Below are positions 35,303 to 47,017 of a stretch of 64,000 nucleotides of DNA, piece by piece (within the stretch, counting starts at the first letter, position 1; each line of letters begins with the position of its first letter). This DNA comes from Cryptomeria japonica. Its lineage: Eukaryota; Streptophyta; Pinopsida; Cupressales; Cupressaceae. The stretch covers positions 147,251,744 to 147,315,743 of the forward strand of contig NC_081407.1 of assembly GCF_030272615.1 (NCBI RefSeq), given 5' to 3'. A program made the position numbers and the translations under genes. The notes below the pieces were generated by a model, which was given only the letters and a program-made list of their open reading frames with translations, ran no database searches and was not told where the DNA came from.

Positions 35303-35586
35303 AACAACCACTTTCAATCACCCATTCATCTTTCTCTTCAATCTTAGTAGGTAAAGCTTTCTCCTCAACAATGTAACTTGTAAGATGCACTAATACCATA
35401 TCATCTTCCTTGATGGCAATAAATACAAATTTGCCTTCTGAATTCCCATTCTCTAATTTCTCATCTGTCACACCTTCATAAAAAACATAATACATCTATT
35501 CTTATTTCTAAACTTCTGGTAGGGCTTATAGGGCTTATCACACTTATCGTGCTTCTTATATCTATCATTCTTAACAGATGTATCAT
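35303..35586 (-). pseudogene. gag end and protease start of element B
   Basis: Minus-strand remnant between K and A. It encodes the basic gag tail (RYKKHDKCDKPYKPYQKF), KFVFIAIKED, and IVEEKALPTKIEEKDEWVIESGC, the protease active site with Glu in place of the catalytic Asp (E-S-G). The sequence continues at 28451 with HHMIGHK beyond K and begins at 42302 beyond A. Confidence 0.85.
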
Positions 35587-36457
35587 TGTTGGCATTATAC
35601 TCTCAGATGAGAATAGTTGATATTGTCATTGATGGCAACCAACTGGTATTATGGTTGACAGGCTACACTAGCAACAATCATCATTTACCGGCACTGATAG
35701 GCACTTCACACCAGCATCCAGTCTACAGCAACAACAGATCATACTGGCACTCTAGGCCAACTTGGTTTAATAATGTTTTGTATTGTAAAATATATTTGTA
35801 TAGCCGACTTGATGTATTGTAAAGGCTCATATATGTATGAGATCTTGTAAGTCATTTCGTAATGATGTAGTGATGTAATAAAGCAATATAATGAGCGATA
35901 TATGAGATATTGTAGGATATTTGTTTATGCATTTTGATGTATCTATTTTGAAGAGTGAGTAAGAAGCAGAGCAGAATGAAGGTTATTCAACGGCAAGCTT
36001 TTTGGTCAAGGTATTTGTTTGAGCTTAAACTGGTACTCATTCAAACATTGCAGATGCTATTGTAAAGCAGTACATTGTATTTGGATTTAACCATACATAT
36101 TTAGTCAGTGGGACTCCTTTCTGTTGTTGAGTAGTCAGCTCTAGGCTGTTGGCCTTCCTACATGTGCAGACCCCTATTGTATAAGTAATATTTATTCATA
36201 TTGGCCAGTGAGTAAATATTGTGGGTCACAAATCCCATCAAGGTTTTTCCCTTACTGGGTTTCCTCGCTAAAAATATTTGTGTTATGGTGTGCATTGATG
36301 GTTGTATTTTGTTTCTCTTTACTGATTTATTATTTGTTTACCAGTATATTAAATTGGGTTATAAAGTTGCAAATAAGTTCAAATCTTTCAACAACCGGTT
36401 AGACACTAATTCACCCCCCGCCTCTCAGTGTCTTTGGGACTGTCATAGCATCTAACA
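35587..36457 (+). repeat. 5' LTR of element A
   Basis: TGTTGGCATTATAC to CATCTAACA. Near its start is TTGTCATTGATGGCAACC; the shared block (reverse complement) is at 36233-36270 and CACCCCCCGCCTCTCAGTG is at 36411-36429. Two TATATATG/TATATGAG motifs near 35827-35845 and 35902-35910 are candidate TATA elements. Confidence 0.93.
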
Positions 36458-36459
36458 AT

Positions 36460-36472
36460 TGGTATCAGAGCC
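36460..36472 (+). promoter_or_regulatory. Primer-binding site of element A
   Basis: TGGTATCAGAGCC two bases after the LTR, an exact initiator-Met site, identical to the site of Copia element 1. Confidence 0.92.
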
Positions 36473-36501
36473 TAGTCCTCTATTTCCAGAAGCCTAACAA
36501 C

Positions 36502-37677
36502 TTGAGGAAGATTCTGAAACTGGTACCGATAGAAAGTTTGAGACAACAATTAGAAGGATCTCTTGAAGATTTTGATGCAGAAAAATTGGAGAATATAAAA
36601 CTGGAAGATGATCTCAGATCTACCCAGAAATTCATTAAAGCACTTCAGGAGAACCTGGTTATGGCACAAAATAAGAGGAAGGAACTTCGTGAGCAAATGC
36701 ATAAACAAGATGATGATGAAAAGGAAACTCTTAGAGATATTGCATAAAAATTGAGACAGGAGAACACTAACATGAAGAATGATTTGCAAGATTTAACCAT
36801 GAGGCTATGTAAGGATATTGAAGACAGAAAGAGGGATCAATAAGATTTGACTAGAAGACTTAATGAAAGAGTTGATGAAACTCTGAGGCTTGGTCATGAA
36901 AATGATATGCTTAAGACAGATTTGATTCACATGCAATATGATAAAGAGGAACTTATGATACAAGTTAGAATTTTGGAAAATGAGTTGGTCACTACAAATG
37001 AATACAAAGACAAATTCTAGAAAAGTTCACAGAAGCTTGATGATATGCTAAAAAGTTAGAAACCTGATGGAGATACAATTGGACTTGGATTTGAACATGG
37101 AGAAAGTTTCAGGATTGCAAACAATCAGGATCATAGAAAGCTAGTAAGACAACCTAATGCCTATAAATTCAATAGAAAATGTTTTGATTGAAACAAATTT
37201 GGTCATAGAGAAAATTAGTGCAGATTTAGGAATAATCAGAATACAAATTTACCCACCGATCAATGTTCCAAATGCAATAAAATTGGACATAACTTAGACA
37301 ATTGCAGAATGAATGTAAAATGCTATTCTTGTGGTAGATTTGGACACTTATCTAATCAATGTAGAACACAAACCGATCAAGGCTATGGAAAAGCTATTCA
37401 GAGGTTCAATGTAACTTGTTATACATGTAACAAGATTGGGCATATTGCAAGGTTTTGCAGAAGTAAGACTGCACCAGTGAATAATAAAGAATCTAATGAC
37501 AAAGGCAAGGAAAAAGTGGATGAAATCAAGCAAGAATTTTCTAAATAATGGATTAAGAAGAGAGATCAGAGAATTGATGAATCTGTCTTTGCACCGGTAG
37601 AATAGGGTAACCCTCCACTAGCAGGAGATTCTTCATCTAACAAAGGAATAATCATTAGGGGTATGGCAACAAGTTGA
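36502..37677 (+). pseudogene. Element A ORF1: coiled coil plus four CCHC zinc knuckles
   Basis: Frame 1, about 390 codons. The N-terminal half is strongly heptad-like and charged (LRQQLEGSLEDFDAEKLENI, LRSTQKFIKALQENLVMAQN, RLGHENDMLKTDLIHM), a long coiled coil. Four CCHC knuckles follow: about 37177-37230 (damaged by a stop), CSKCNKIGHNLDNC (37265-37309), CYSCGRFGHLSNQC (37321-37362) and CYTCNKIGHIARFC (37414-37457). The tail is Lys/Glu-rich. No ATG is visible before the coiled coil, so the start is unclear. There are eight or so stops; comparison with C shows, for example, EN-stop-C is CAG in C. By layout it is a gag-like nucleic-acid binding protein, but the long coiled coil is unlike the UBN2 gags of B, D and K. 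Confidence 0.82.
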
Positions 37678-37947
37678 AAATCATGCATTTACCTTTGGTT
37701 GATGGTAAGAAGTTCTAATTCTTCTTTACCGACAGATATGTGGAGTTTTCACTTCATCGGTGAAGCATTAATTGTGGCTGTAAGTTAATTTTTGGTTTTA
37801 AAGGAAATTTAACTTCTCATTTCAACTCACCAAGAATTCAAGCATTCAAGAGAGAGAAATTGAGCAAAGTCATTCTAAAGGCGAAGTAGCAAAGGTCTTT
37901 TCAGAGCATTCAAGGTTTTCACAGTTAAGAGGTATTTATCTTTCCCA

Positions 37948-40900
37948 ATGGCTTCCTCATCCTCTGTTCCTAAATTTGTAGAAAACCCTATCATTATGGA
38001 GAATATAAAATGACCTAGACTAGTTTTTAAAATTATCCCTGAGATAGAAAAACTAGACGACTCTATTGGTGCATTTTCTAAAATCCCAAAGGGAGTTGCG
38101 TTTCCTGAAGACCCTAGGGCATACATACATTGCAACATAGAGAGCTTAGGAACTGAAGATCTAAAGAACAAGTGCATGAATGAAATCACTGACAAGAATG
38201 GGGTAGTGAAACCGGAACATAAGATTGTTGAGGATTTAGGTTTCATAGATATCCTCCATATGCCAGAATTTTCAGATGAAGTCATCTGCTATGTCCTTAA
38301 CAGGGTTCATGATGAATTTATCTGGTTGGACTCAGTATTTAAGATTACCAAAGAATCTATAAGGGTTGTTACTGGTTTACCCTCCACCGGTTCCAAACCC
38401 GACAAGAAGAGGAAAATCTCTAATAAAGAGGTTATGAGCTTAACCAAAGCTACATTTGACAACCAGTCACTTAGGGTCAATGATATAAAGGATAAAAATG
38501 TTCAATTTGCGAGCATGGTCATTAGTTACAAAGTTGGTCATACTAATAGGTTGAATTTTGTATCAAGTTCTTGTATTCACGGTGCTCATGAAATAATATT
38601 AAACAATGCTAAGATTGATATCTGTGAATGGTTAAAGGATCAAATATTAGAGAATTTTCACAAAATCAAAGGTGATAAGAAAGGAACCTTCAAATTTTGA
38701 AATCTGATTGCATGGCTAATGCTTTACTTTTCAAAAGAAATTTATGGTATTGGTCACAAAGATTTTGCCTATGACATTTCTATTGGAAAATAGATAAAGG
38801 AGGCAATTATCGGTATGGGATCTGACAGTGATGAATTGGTGAAAGACTATTTCAATAACTTCCAAGATAAAATGAGACAAAGGGAAAGGATTCCACAAAG
38901 CATTGTAGATAAATATGACAAAAAAATATGCTTTGTAGTGAAAAGAGATGAAATATGGATGGAGGCAGTTAAACCCAAGACTATTTGGATTACATAGATG
39001 GGATATGAGGTGGATTCTCACATATTAGATTCATATGCAAAAATTCTATTAAATTCTCCATGCGAACCTTCAGAAGAAATTTTTGGTAATACTGAAACAA
39101 TAGAGAAGGAATTTGACATGCAAAAATAGAGGAAGAAAAGAGAGATATTAATGAAAGATGCTTCAAAATTGGTTAAGGAGGTGACACACGAATTGATGAA
39201 TATTAGTGGTATTGTTGCTAGTGTGAAAAGTCAATCAGAGAAAAAACCGGTAGCTCAAAATTTCCCTTGTGGCTACTTCTTATGATTTTGACACTGATCA
39301 AGTAGCAAAATTCAAGAGAGTGGACAAGAAGAAAAGAAAACCCTTACCGACACCTGCTCCATCTCCAAAGAAATCAAGGACACAAAGAAAGAAGCAACAG
39401 GCTGTAAGAGAGTCCAGTGGTTAGAAGAAGAATGTCACTCCAAAGAAGAAAATAGAACCTAAGGCACCAGACACTCTTTCACCAGAAGAGTTAATAAATT
39501 AAATCACCCAAGAAGGTAACCTTGGGAATGTAAATAAACTTTGTCATTCTTTCAATGATTCTGATAAGGAACCCATAGAGGAAAGCATTATTTTATATCT
39601 AGATATATACAAGAAGGTAGTCATTGAAGTTATAGATGTTTTGCCGAATGGTTTATATTTGAGGTTAGAGGCTAAAAGAATGTCAATAATGGAGCTTGCC
39701 AAGAAACTAAAGGTAAAAGCTCTACTTGATGTACATCCTGTTAACTCCAAATAGGATATTGATGATTTAATATGAGAGGCAAATAGAACTATTTTTATGA
39801 GTGGTCACTGGCAAGTCAGTCTTATGGCCGGTAGAGTCAAAGAAATAGTAGATGAAATGACAGACAAATGGGACATATTTTTTGTTGAGAGAGAGAAGAA
39901 AGAAGAAAAGGACTGACAAAAGGTAGAAAAATATTTTTCTAAGGTATACGAGAAGGTTGATAATGGTAAAGGGAAAATTGGTAGTGTACCTGATATCACG
40001 GTCAAGGATAACCTTCCCCCACCTGCTTGGGACACCCAACCAATAATTGTAGAGGCACTGGCACAAACAGACAAGTAGCCTGCAGAAGAGAAAGCGGAGG
40101 ATAGAACAAGAGATGACATTGATCCAGAGTCAGACATTCTTTTTACTATGAATGTGGACACTCAAGACTTCAACATTGTCATGGATAAGGTAACTACTCA
40201 GCCCAACACTAAAATATTGGCACAAGCAGAAACAGAAACCGGAACTGGAAAAGAACATGAACATAATATATCTGAACCAGTAGCTAGCAAGGTTGAAAAA
40301 TAGAGTGAGAATAAGGAAGAAACAATAAATAAGGAAAAGGTTAAAGATGAAAACAAGATTGTAGAAGTGATTAAAGAATCCACAGATGAGAAGAAACCAA
40401 CTGTAGAACCTCTCACTCCTCCTAGTACTTCCACTATGGACTATAGACCTACTAATGTGACAGATGTACTTTTAGATTCCATAAAGAAGATCACTGAATG
40501 CAATGCCTTAGCATTTAAGGCCATTGATGATTCTTTACCAATTTTGCAATTCATTGCACCGAATTGTAAGATAGATCATATTTCAGGATCTTTAGGTAAA
40601 TTGGACACATTGTCCAAATTTATTGCTTCAAATATTCAAACTGTAGATAAAATTAATGAAGAGACTGTTAAGGAAAGGGTGAATAAGGAGAAAAATGAAT
40701 TCTTTGATAAGACTATTAAGGATTGTATAGAGAAAATTGATTCTTTATTACTTGTACTTAATTCCATTATTCTGGAATATAAAGAATTGTATAAGGAAGC
40801 ATGCAAGCCTCACCACCTATCAGAAGACATTGATGAGGAGATAAGGAAAACACAAAAAGAGATTGATGATATAGAAGATAATATGATTGGTTCTTCATAA

Positions 40901-41197
40901 ATTACCTCATTTTTGGATTAAGAAATGGGAGTTTTTGAGGAAAAGATTGTGAAATTAGAGAAGGAGAATGCAAGGATAAGAATGAAATCCCGGGAGTTGA
41001 AAAATAAACTTGGTCCTAGGTCGGACAATCTTCTAAGACACCAAATTGAGCTATCTAAAGAAACTATTCAAGGAGAAAGATCACTAGAGAAACAAATGCA
41101 TTATCTGACGGGAATGATCAGACAGACTGAAACAATTATTTCTGACAACACCAAATTTATGCAAAGTCTTAATCTGATTTTGGCAGATATCTTTTAG
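37948..41197 (+). pseudogene. Element A ORF2: about 1,080 codons, unrecognised
   Basis: Starts with ATG at 37948 (MASSSSVPKFVENP). Residues about 1-330 look globular: FSDEVICYVLNRVHDEFIWL, DSVFKITKESIRVVTGLPST, NRLNFVSSSCIHGAHEIIL and ICEWLKDQILENFHKIKGD. Then comes a basic Lys/Arg/Ser/Pro stretch (KKRKPLPTPAPSPKKSRTQ), a second helical part (RLEAKRMSIMELAKKLKVK, EIVDEMTDKWDIFFVERE), an acidic/Thr-rich linker, and a C-terminal coiled-coil half (KPHHLSEDIDEEIRKTQKEI). A frame change from 1 to 2 lies near 39260-39285 and about ten stops break it. The product has no motif of protease, integrase or polymerase. WLDS-VFKIT-VTGLP recalls helical domains of other plant transposon-carried proteins, but I cannot assign a family. 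Confidence 0.8.
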
Positions 41198-41431
41198 ATT
41201 GTAAATAACTGGTTACAAGCTTCAAGGTAAAATTTTGGAATTCTTTGATTCTTTTTGACATCATTTTTCATTGATGTCAAAGGGGGAGTAGTGTATTGAG
41301 AAAAATGTACAAAATGGATCATTTTCTTAGGGGGAGCACTTTCATTTTGGGATCCATTTTTGGACTTCATTTTTGGATATCAATTTTTGGATTTTTCTCA
41401 TGAGTGTTGTCATTAATGCCAAAGGGGAGAT
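41198..41431 (+). promoter_or_regulatory. 3' non-coding region and polypurine tracts of element A
   Basis: Three purine tracts occur: CAAAGGGGGAGTAG (41279-41292), TTAGGGGGAGCA (41328-41339) and, next to the LTR, AAAGGGGAGA (41421-41430). The first and last are each preceded by a TTG(A/T)(C/T)AT...AATG(T/C)CAA phrase. The last is the polypurine tract proper; the others may be old duplicates or secondary priming sites. Confidence 0.82.
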
Positions 41432-42301
41432 TGTTGGAATTATACACTCTAATGAGAATAGTTGATGTTGTCATTGATGGCAACCAACTGGTATTATGGT
41501 TCACAAGCTACATCGGCAACATACATCATTTACCGGCATTAGCAGGCACTTCACACCGGCATCCAGTCTACATTGATAGCAGATCATACTGGCACTCTAG
41601 GCCAACTTGGGTTCATAATGTTTTGTATTGTAAAATATATTTGTATAGCCAACTTGATGTATTGTAAAGACTCATATATATATGAGATCTTGTAAGTCAT
41701 TTTGTAATATAGTAGTGATGTAATAAGGCAATGTAATGAGTGACATATGAGATATTGTAGGATAGTTGTTTATGCACTATGATGTATCTATTTTGAAGAT
41801 CAAATAAGAAGCAGAGAAGAGAGAAGGTTATTCACCAACAAGGTTTTTGGTTAAGGTATTTGTTTGAGCTTAAACCGGTACTGAATCAAGCATCGGAAAT
41901 GCTATTGTAAAGCACTACATTGTATTTGGATTTAAGCATCCATTTGTAGTTAGTGGGACTCCTTTCTTTTGTTGAGTAGTGAAGTCTAGGCTATTGGCCT
42001 TTCTGCATGTGCAGGCACCTATTGTATAAGTAATATTTATTCATATTGGCCAGTGAGTAAATATTGTGGGTCACAAATCCCATCGAGGTTTTTGTCTTAC
42101 CAGGTTTCCTCGGCAAAAATATCTGTTTTATGGTGTGCATTGATGGTTGTATTTCTATTTCTCTTTACAACATTATTATTTGTTTATTGGTATATTAAAT
42201 TGGGTTATAAAGTTGCAAATAGGTTCAAATCTTTCAACAGCCGGTTAGACACTGATTCACCTCTCCTCTCAGTGTCTTTGGGACTATCATAGAATCTAAC
42301 A
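41432..42301 (+). repeat. 3' LTR of element A
   Basis: TGTTGGAATTATACA to GAATCTAACA, followed by ATCAT. Shared block at 42079-42115, terminal CACCTCTCCTCTCAGTG at 42258-42274. Confidence 0.93.
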
Positions 42302-42370
42302 ATCATGCCTTTCAATTTCATCATGCTTATCATATCTAGACATTTTCTCAGGGCACCTATAAGAAAAATA
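42302..42370 (-). pseudogene. 69-bp gag segment of element B between A and C
   Basis: Reads on the minus strand as SYRCPEKMSRYDKHDEI, the second half of B's zinc knuckle. The first half (KCFYYNKIGHF) is at 49116-49160 beyond C and the continuing tail at 35586 beyond A. This small island proves that A and C entered the same gag. Confidence 0.9.
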
Positions 42371-43253
42371 TGTTAGATGCTATAACAGTCTAAAAGGCAC
42401 TGAGAGGGGGGGGGGGTGAATTAGTGTCTAACTAGTGGATGAAATATTTGAACTTATTTGCAACTTTACAACCTGAATTAATATACCGATAAACAAATAA
42501 TAATGCAGTAAAGAGAAATAGAAATAAAACCATCAATGCACACCATAACATAGATATTTTTAGTGAGGAAACCCGATAAGGGAAAAACCTCAGTGGGATT
42601 TGTGACCCACAATATTTACTCACTGGCCAATATGAATAAATATTACTTATACAATAGGGGCCTGCACATGCAGGAAGGCCAACAGCCTAGAGCTCATTGC
42701 TCAACAAAAAAAAGGAGTCCCACTAACTACAAATGGATGCTCAGATCCAATACAATGTACTACTTTACAATAGCATCTGCAATGCCTGATTCAGTACCTG
42801 TTTAAGCTCAAACAAATACCTTAACCAAAAACCTTGCCAGTGAATAACCTTTGCTCTACTCTGCTTCTTATTTTCTCTTCAAAATAGATACATCAAAGTG
42901 CAAAAACAACTGTCCTACAATATCTCATATATTGCTCATTTCATTACCTTATTACATCACTATTACATTACAAAATAACTTACAAGATCTCATACATATA
43001 TGAGTCTTTATAATACATCAAGTCGGCTATACAAATATAATTACAATACAAAATAATATTCTTTCCAAGTCGGCTTAGAGTGTCGGTATGATCTGTTGTT
43101 GGTGTAGACTAGATCCCAATGTGAATGAACTTGTAGTGCTTGCCGGTGCCAGTAAATGATGTTTGTCGTCGATGTAGCCTGTGAACCATAATACTAGTTG
43201 GTTTCCATCAATGACAACATCAACTATTCTCATCTGAGTGTATAATTCAAACA
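42371..43253 (-). repeat. 3' LTR of element C (left copy)
   Basis: G-tract GAGAGGGGGGGGGGTG at 42400-42417, shared block at 42563-42612, end TTCAAACA at 43253 followed by ATCTCCCCCTTTGG, the reversed polypurine tract. Confidence 0.92.
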
Positions 43254-43479
43254 ATCTCCCCCTTTGGCATTGATGGCAACACTCATGAGAAAAATCAAAA
43301 AATTGATATCTAAAAATGAAGTCCAGAACTAATCCAAGAATGAGAGTGCTCCCCTTGAGAAATTAATCCCTTCTATACATTTTTCTCAATACACTACTCG
43401 CCCTTTGGCATCAATGACAAAGGATGACAAAAAGAATCAAATAATTCCAAAATTTTACCTTGAAGCCTATAACCAGTTA

Positions 43480-46400
43480 TTTACAATCTGAAAGATATCC
43501 ACCAAAATCAGATTAAGACTGCATAAATTTAGTGTTGTCCGAAAGAATGGTTTCAGTCTGTCAAATCATTTTGGTCAGATAATGCATCTGTTGCTCCGGT
43601 GATCTTTCTCCTTGAATAGTTGCCTTAGACAGCTCAATCTGGTGTGTTAGAAGGTTGTCCAATCTAGGACCAAGTTTATTTTTCAGCTCTCGGGATTTCA
43701 TTCTTATCCTTTATTTTTCCCTTTCTATTTTTTCAATCTTTTCCTCAAAGACTGTCATTTCTTGATCCAAAACTAAGGTAAGTTCCGAAGAACCAATCAT
43801 GTTGTCTGTTATATCATTAATCTCCTTTTGTGTTTTCCTTATCTCCTCATCAATGTATTTTGTTAGGTGGTGAGGCTTGTATGCTTCCATGTACAATTCT
43901 TTATATTCCAAAATAGTGGAACTAAGTACCGGTAATAAAGAACCAATCTTCTTTGTATAGTCCTTAATAGTCTTATCAAAGAATTCATTTTTCTCCTTAT
44001 TCACCCCGTCCTTAATAGTCTCTTCATTAATTTTATCTACAATTTGAATATTTGAAGCAATGAATTTGGACAATGTGTCCAATTTACCTAAAGATCCAGA
44101 AATATGATCAATTTTACAATCTGGTGCAATCAATTGGAAAATCGGTAAAGAATCATCAATGGCCTTAGATTTCAAGGTGTTGCATTCAATGATATTCTTT
44201 ATAGAATATAAAAGTACATCTATCACATTAGTAGGTCTGTAATCCATGGTGGAAGTGCTAGGTAGAGTGTGAGGTTTTGCAGTTGGTTTCGTATCTTCTC
44301 CAAGGGTCTCCACATTAGCCTTAACCACTTCTGCTATCTTGCTTCCATCTTTAACCTCTTCTTTATTCACTATTTCTTCCTTATGCTCACTCTATTTTCC
44401 AACCTTGCTATCTGTCGGTTTAGATATACTCTATTCATGTCTTGTTCCAGTTTTGATTTATGTTTCTACTTCTACCGGTGTATCAGTGTTAGGCTGAGCA
44501 ATTTCCTAATCCATGACAATGTTGAAGTCCTAAGTGTCCACATTCATAGTAAAAAGAATGTTAGACTTTGGATTAGTGTCATCTCTTATCATTTGCTTTG
44601 CCTTCTCTTCTACAAGTTGATTATATGTTTGTGTCGGTGCCTCTACAGTTATTGGTGGGGTGTCCTGAGCCGATGGAGGAAGGTTATCCTTGACCATGAT
44701 ATCAGGTACACTACCAATTTTCCCTTTACCCTTATCAACCTTCTAACATACTTTAGCAAAATATTTATCTACTTTTTGTATGTCCTTTTCAACTTTCTTC
44801 TTTCTCTCAACAAAAAATATGTCCCATTTGTCTTTCATTTCATCTACTATTTCTTTGACTCTACCGGCCATAAGACTGACTTGTCGGTGACCACTCAAAA
44901 ACACTGTTCTATTTGCCTCTAATATTAGATCATCAATTTCTTGTTTGGAGTTAACAGGATGTACATCAAGTAGAGCTTCTACCTTTAGTTTCTTGTCAAG
45001 CTCCACTATTGACATTCTCTTAGCCTCTAACCTTAAGTATAAATCATTCGGCAAAACATCTCTAACCTCAATGAGGACCTTCTTGTATATATCTAGGTAT
45101 AAGATAATGCTTTCCTCTATAGTTTCCTTTTCATAATCATTGAAAGAATGATAAAAAAAATTTACATTCCCAAGGTTACCTTCTTGGGTGATTTCATTTA
45201 TTAACTCTTTCAGTGAAAGAGTATCCAATGCCTTAGGTTCTGATTTTGTCTTTGAAGTGACCTTCTTCTTGGGACCACTGGGCTCTCTTACAACCTGTTG
45301 CTTCTTTCTTTGTGTCCTTGACTTATTGGGAGATGGCACAAGTGTCGGTGAGGGTTTTCTTTTCTTCCTGTCCACTCTCTTGAATTTTGTTGCCTGATCA
45401 GTGTTAGAATCATAAGAAGTAGCCACAGGGGAAATGTGAGCTACCAGTTCTGCTCTGATTGAGTTTCTTTCACACTAGTAGTAATACCACTAATATTCAT
45501 CAATCCTTCTGTAACCTCCTTAACCAATTTAGAAGCATCTTTCATTAGTTTCTCTCTTTTCTTCCTTTGTTTTTGTATGTCTACTTCCTTCTCTATTGTT
45601 TTTGCATTACCAAATATTTGTTCTGAAGGTTCCAGTGGAGCATCTAAGAGTATTCTTGCATATGAATCTAAGATGTGAGAATCCACCTAATAGCCCATCT
45701 CTGTAATCCAGATAGTCGTGGGTCTAACTGCCTCCATCCAAATTTTATTTCTTTTCACTACAAAGCATATTTGTTTATCATATTTATCTACAATGCTTTG
45801 GGGAATCCTTTCCCTTTGTCTCATTTTTGTTTGGATGTTCTTGAAATAATCTTTTACAAACTCATCATTGTTAGATCCCATACCGGCAATCGCCTCCTTT
45901 ATCTATTTTCCAAAAGAAATATCATAGGCAAAATCCTTATGTCCTATACCGACAATGTCTTATGAAAACTAAAGCATTAGACATACAATTAGATTTCCAA
46001 ATTTGAAGTTTCCTTTCTTATCACCTTTTATTTTATGTAAATTCTCTAACAGTTCATCCTTTAACCATTCACAAATATCAATTTTTGGATTTTTTAATAT
46101 CATCTCATGAGCACTGTGAATGCAAGAACTTGATACAAAATTCAACCTATTAGTATGACCAACTTTATAACCAATGACCATGCTAGCAAATTTAACATTT
46201 TTATCCTTTATATCATTGACCCTAAGTGAGAGGTTGTCAAATGTAGCGCCAGTTAAGCTCATAACCTCTTTATTAGGGATTTTCTTCTTCTTGTCAGGTC
46301 TAGAACCGGTGGAGGGTAAACCAATAACAACCCTTATATCTTCCTTGGTAATCTTAAATACTGAGTCCAACCACATAAATTCATGGTGAACTCTACTAAG

Positions 46401-46748
46401 GACATAGTGGATGGCTTCATCTGAGAATTTTGTCATATGGAGGATATCAGTGAAACCTAAATCCTCAACAATCTTATGTTTCGGTTTCACTACCCCATTT
46501 TTATCAGTGATTTCAATCATGTACATGTTTTTCAGATCTTCAATTCCTAAGCTCTCTATGTTGAAATGTATGTATTCCCTAGGGTCTTTAGCAAATGTGA
46601 CTCTCTTCGAGATCTTAAAGAATGCACCAATAGAGTCATCTAGTTTTGCTATCTTAGGAATAATTTTGAAAATGGGTATAGGTCATTTTATGTTCTCCAC
46701 AATGGTAGGGTTTGCTACAAATTCAGGAACAGAGGATGAGGAAGCCAT
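43480..46748 (-). pseudogene. Element C ORF2: unrecognised long protein, copy of A ORF2
   Basis: ATG at 46748 (MASSSSVPEFVANPTI). Co-linear with A ORF2: FMWLDSVFKITKEDIRVV, GLPSTGSRPDKKKKIPNKEV, NRLNFVSSSCIHSAHEMIL, then the basic stretch (KKRKPSPTLVPSPNKSRTQ), ILYLDIYKKVLIEVRDVLPN, LMAGRVKEIVDEMKDKWD and the coiled-coil tail. Open stretches include 46526-45969, 45426-44743 and 44370-43711. The frame changes near 45425-45445, close to where A also shifts but by a different number of bases. The last knob (MQS then stop) is frameshifted by a 2-base loss. Residues shared with A are spread evenly, so the protein was probably under selection in the source element. Function unknown. Confidence 0.82.
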
Positions 46749-47017
46749 TGCAAAAGATAAATACCTCTTAACTATGAAAACCTTGAATGCTCTAAAAGAC
46801 CTTTTCTACTTCACCTTGGAATGCCTTTTCTCAATTTCGCTCTCTTGAATGCTTGAATTCATGGTGAGTTGAAATGAGAAGTTGCAGTGCCTTTATAACC
46901 AAAAAGTTAACTTACAACCGCAATAAATGCTTCGTCGGTGAAGTGAAAACTTCACATATCTATCAGTAAAGTAGAATTGTGACTTCTTACTATCAACCAA
47001 GGGTAAATGCATGATTT

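Larger units (their letters stand above)
35587..42301 (+). mobile_element. Element A: non-autonomous LTR element with two conserved ORFs
   Basis: 6,715 bp with LTRs of 871 and 870 bp, TGTTGG...TAACA, and a perfect ATCAT duplication (35582-35586, 42302-42306) in the gag of B. Primer site TGGTATCAGAGCC and polypurine tract are present, so the reverse transcription signals are complete. The 5-kb interior has no protease, integrase, RT or RNase H motif. It holds ORF1 (coiled coil and four zinc knuckles) and ORF2 (about 1,080 codons, unknown). Element C is a second copy with the same two ORFs, so this is a family and not a single deletion. LTRs differ at roughly 10% of the first 340 bases by eye. 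Confidence 0.9.

Noticed and set aside
43711-46848. Long plus-strand frames opposite element C ORF2
   Set aside because: Shadows: the minus-strand frames are conserved with A ORF2, the plus-strand ones are not.
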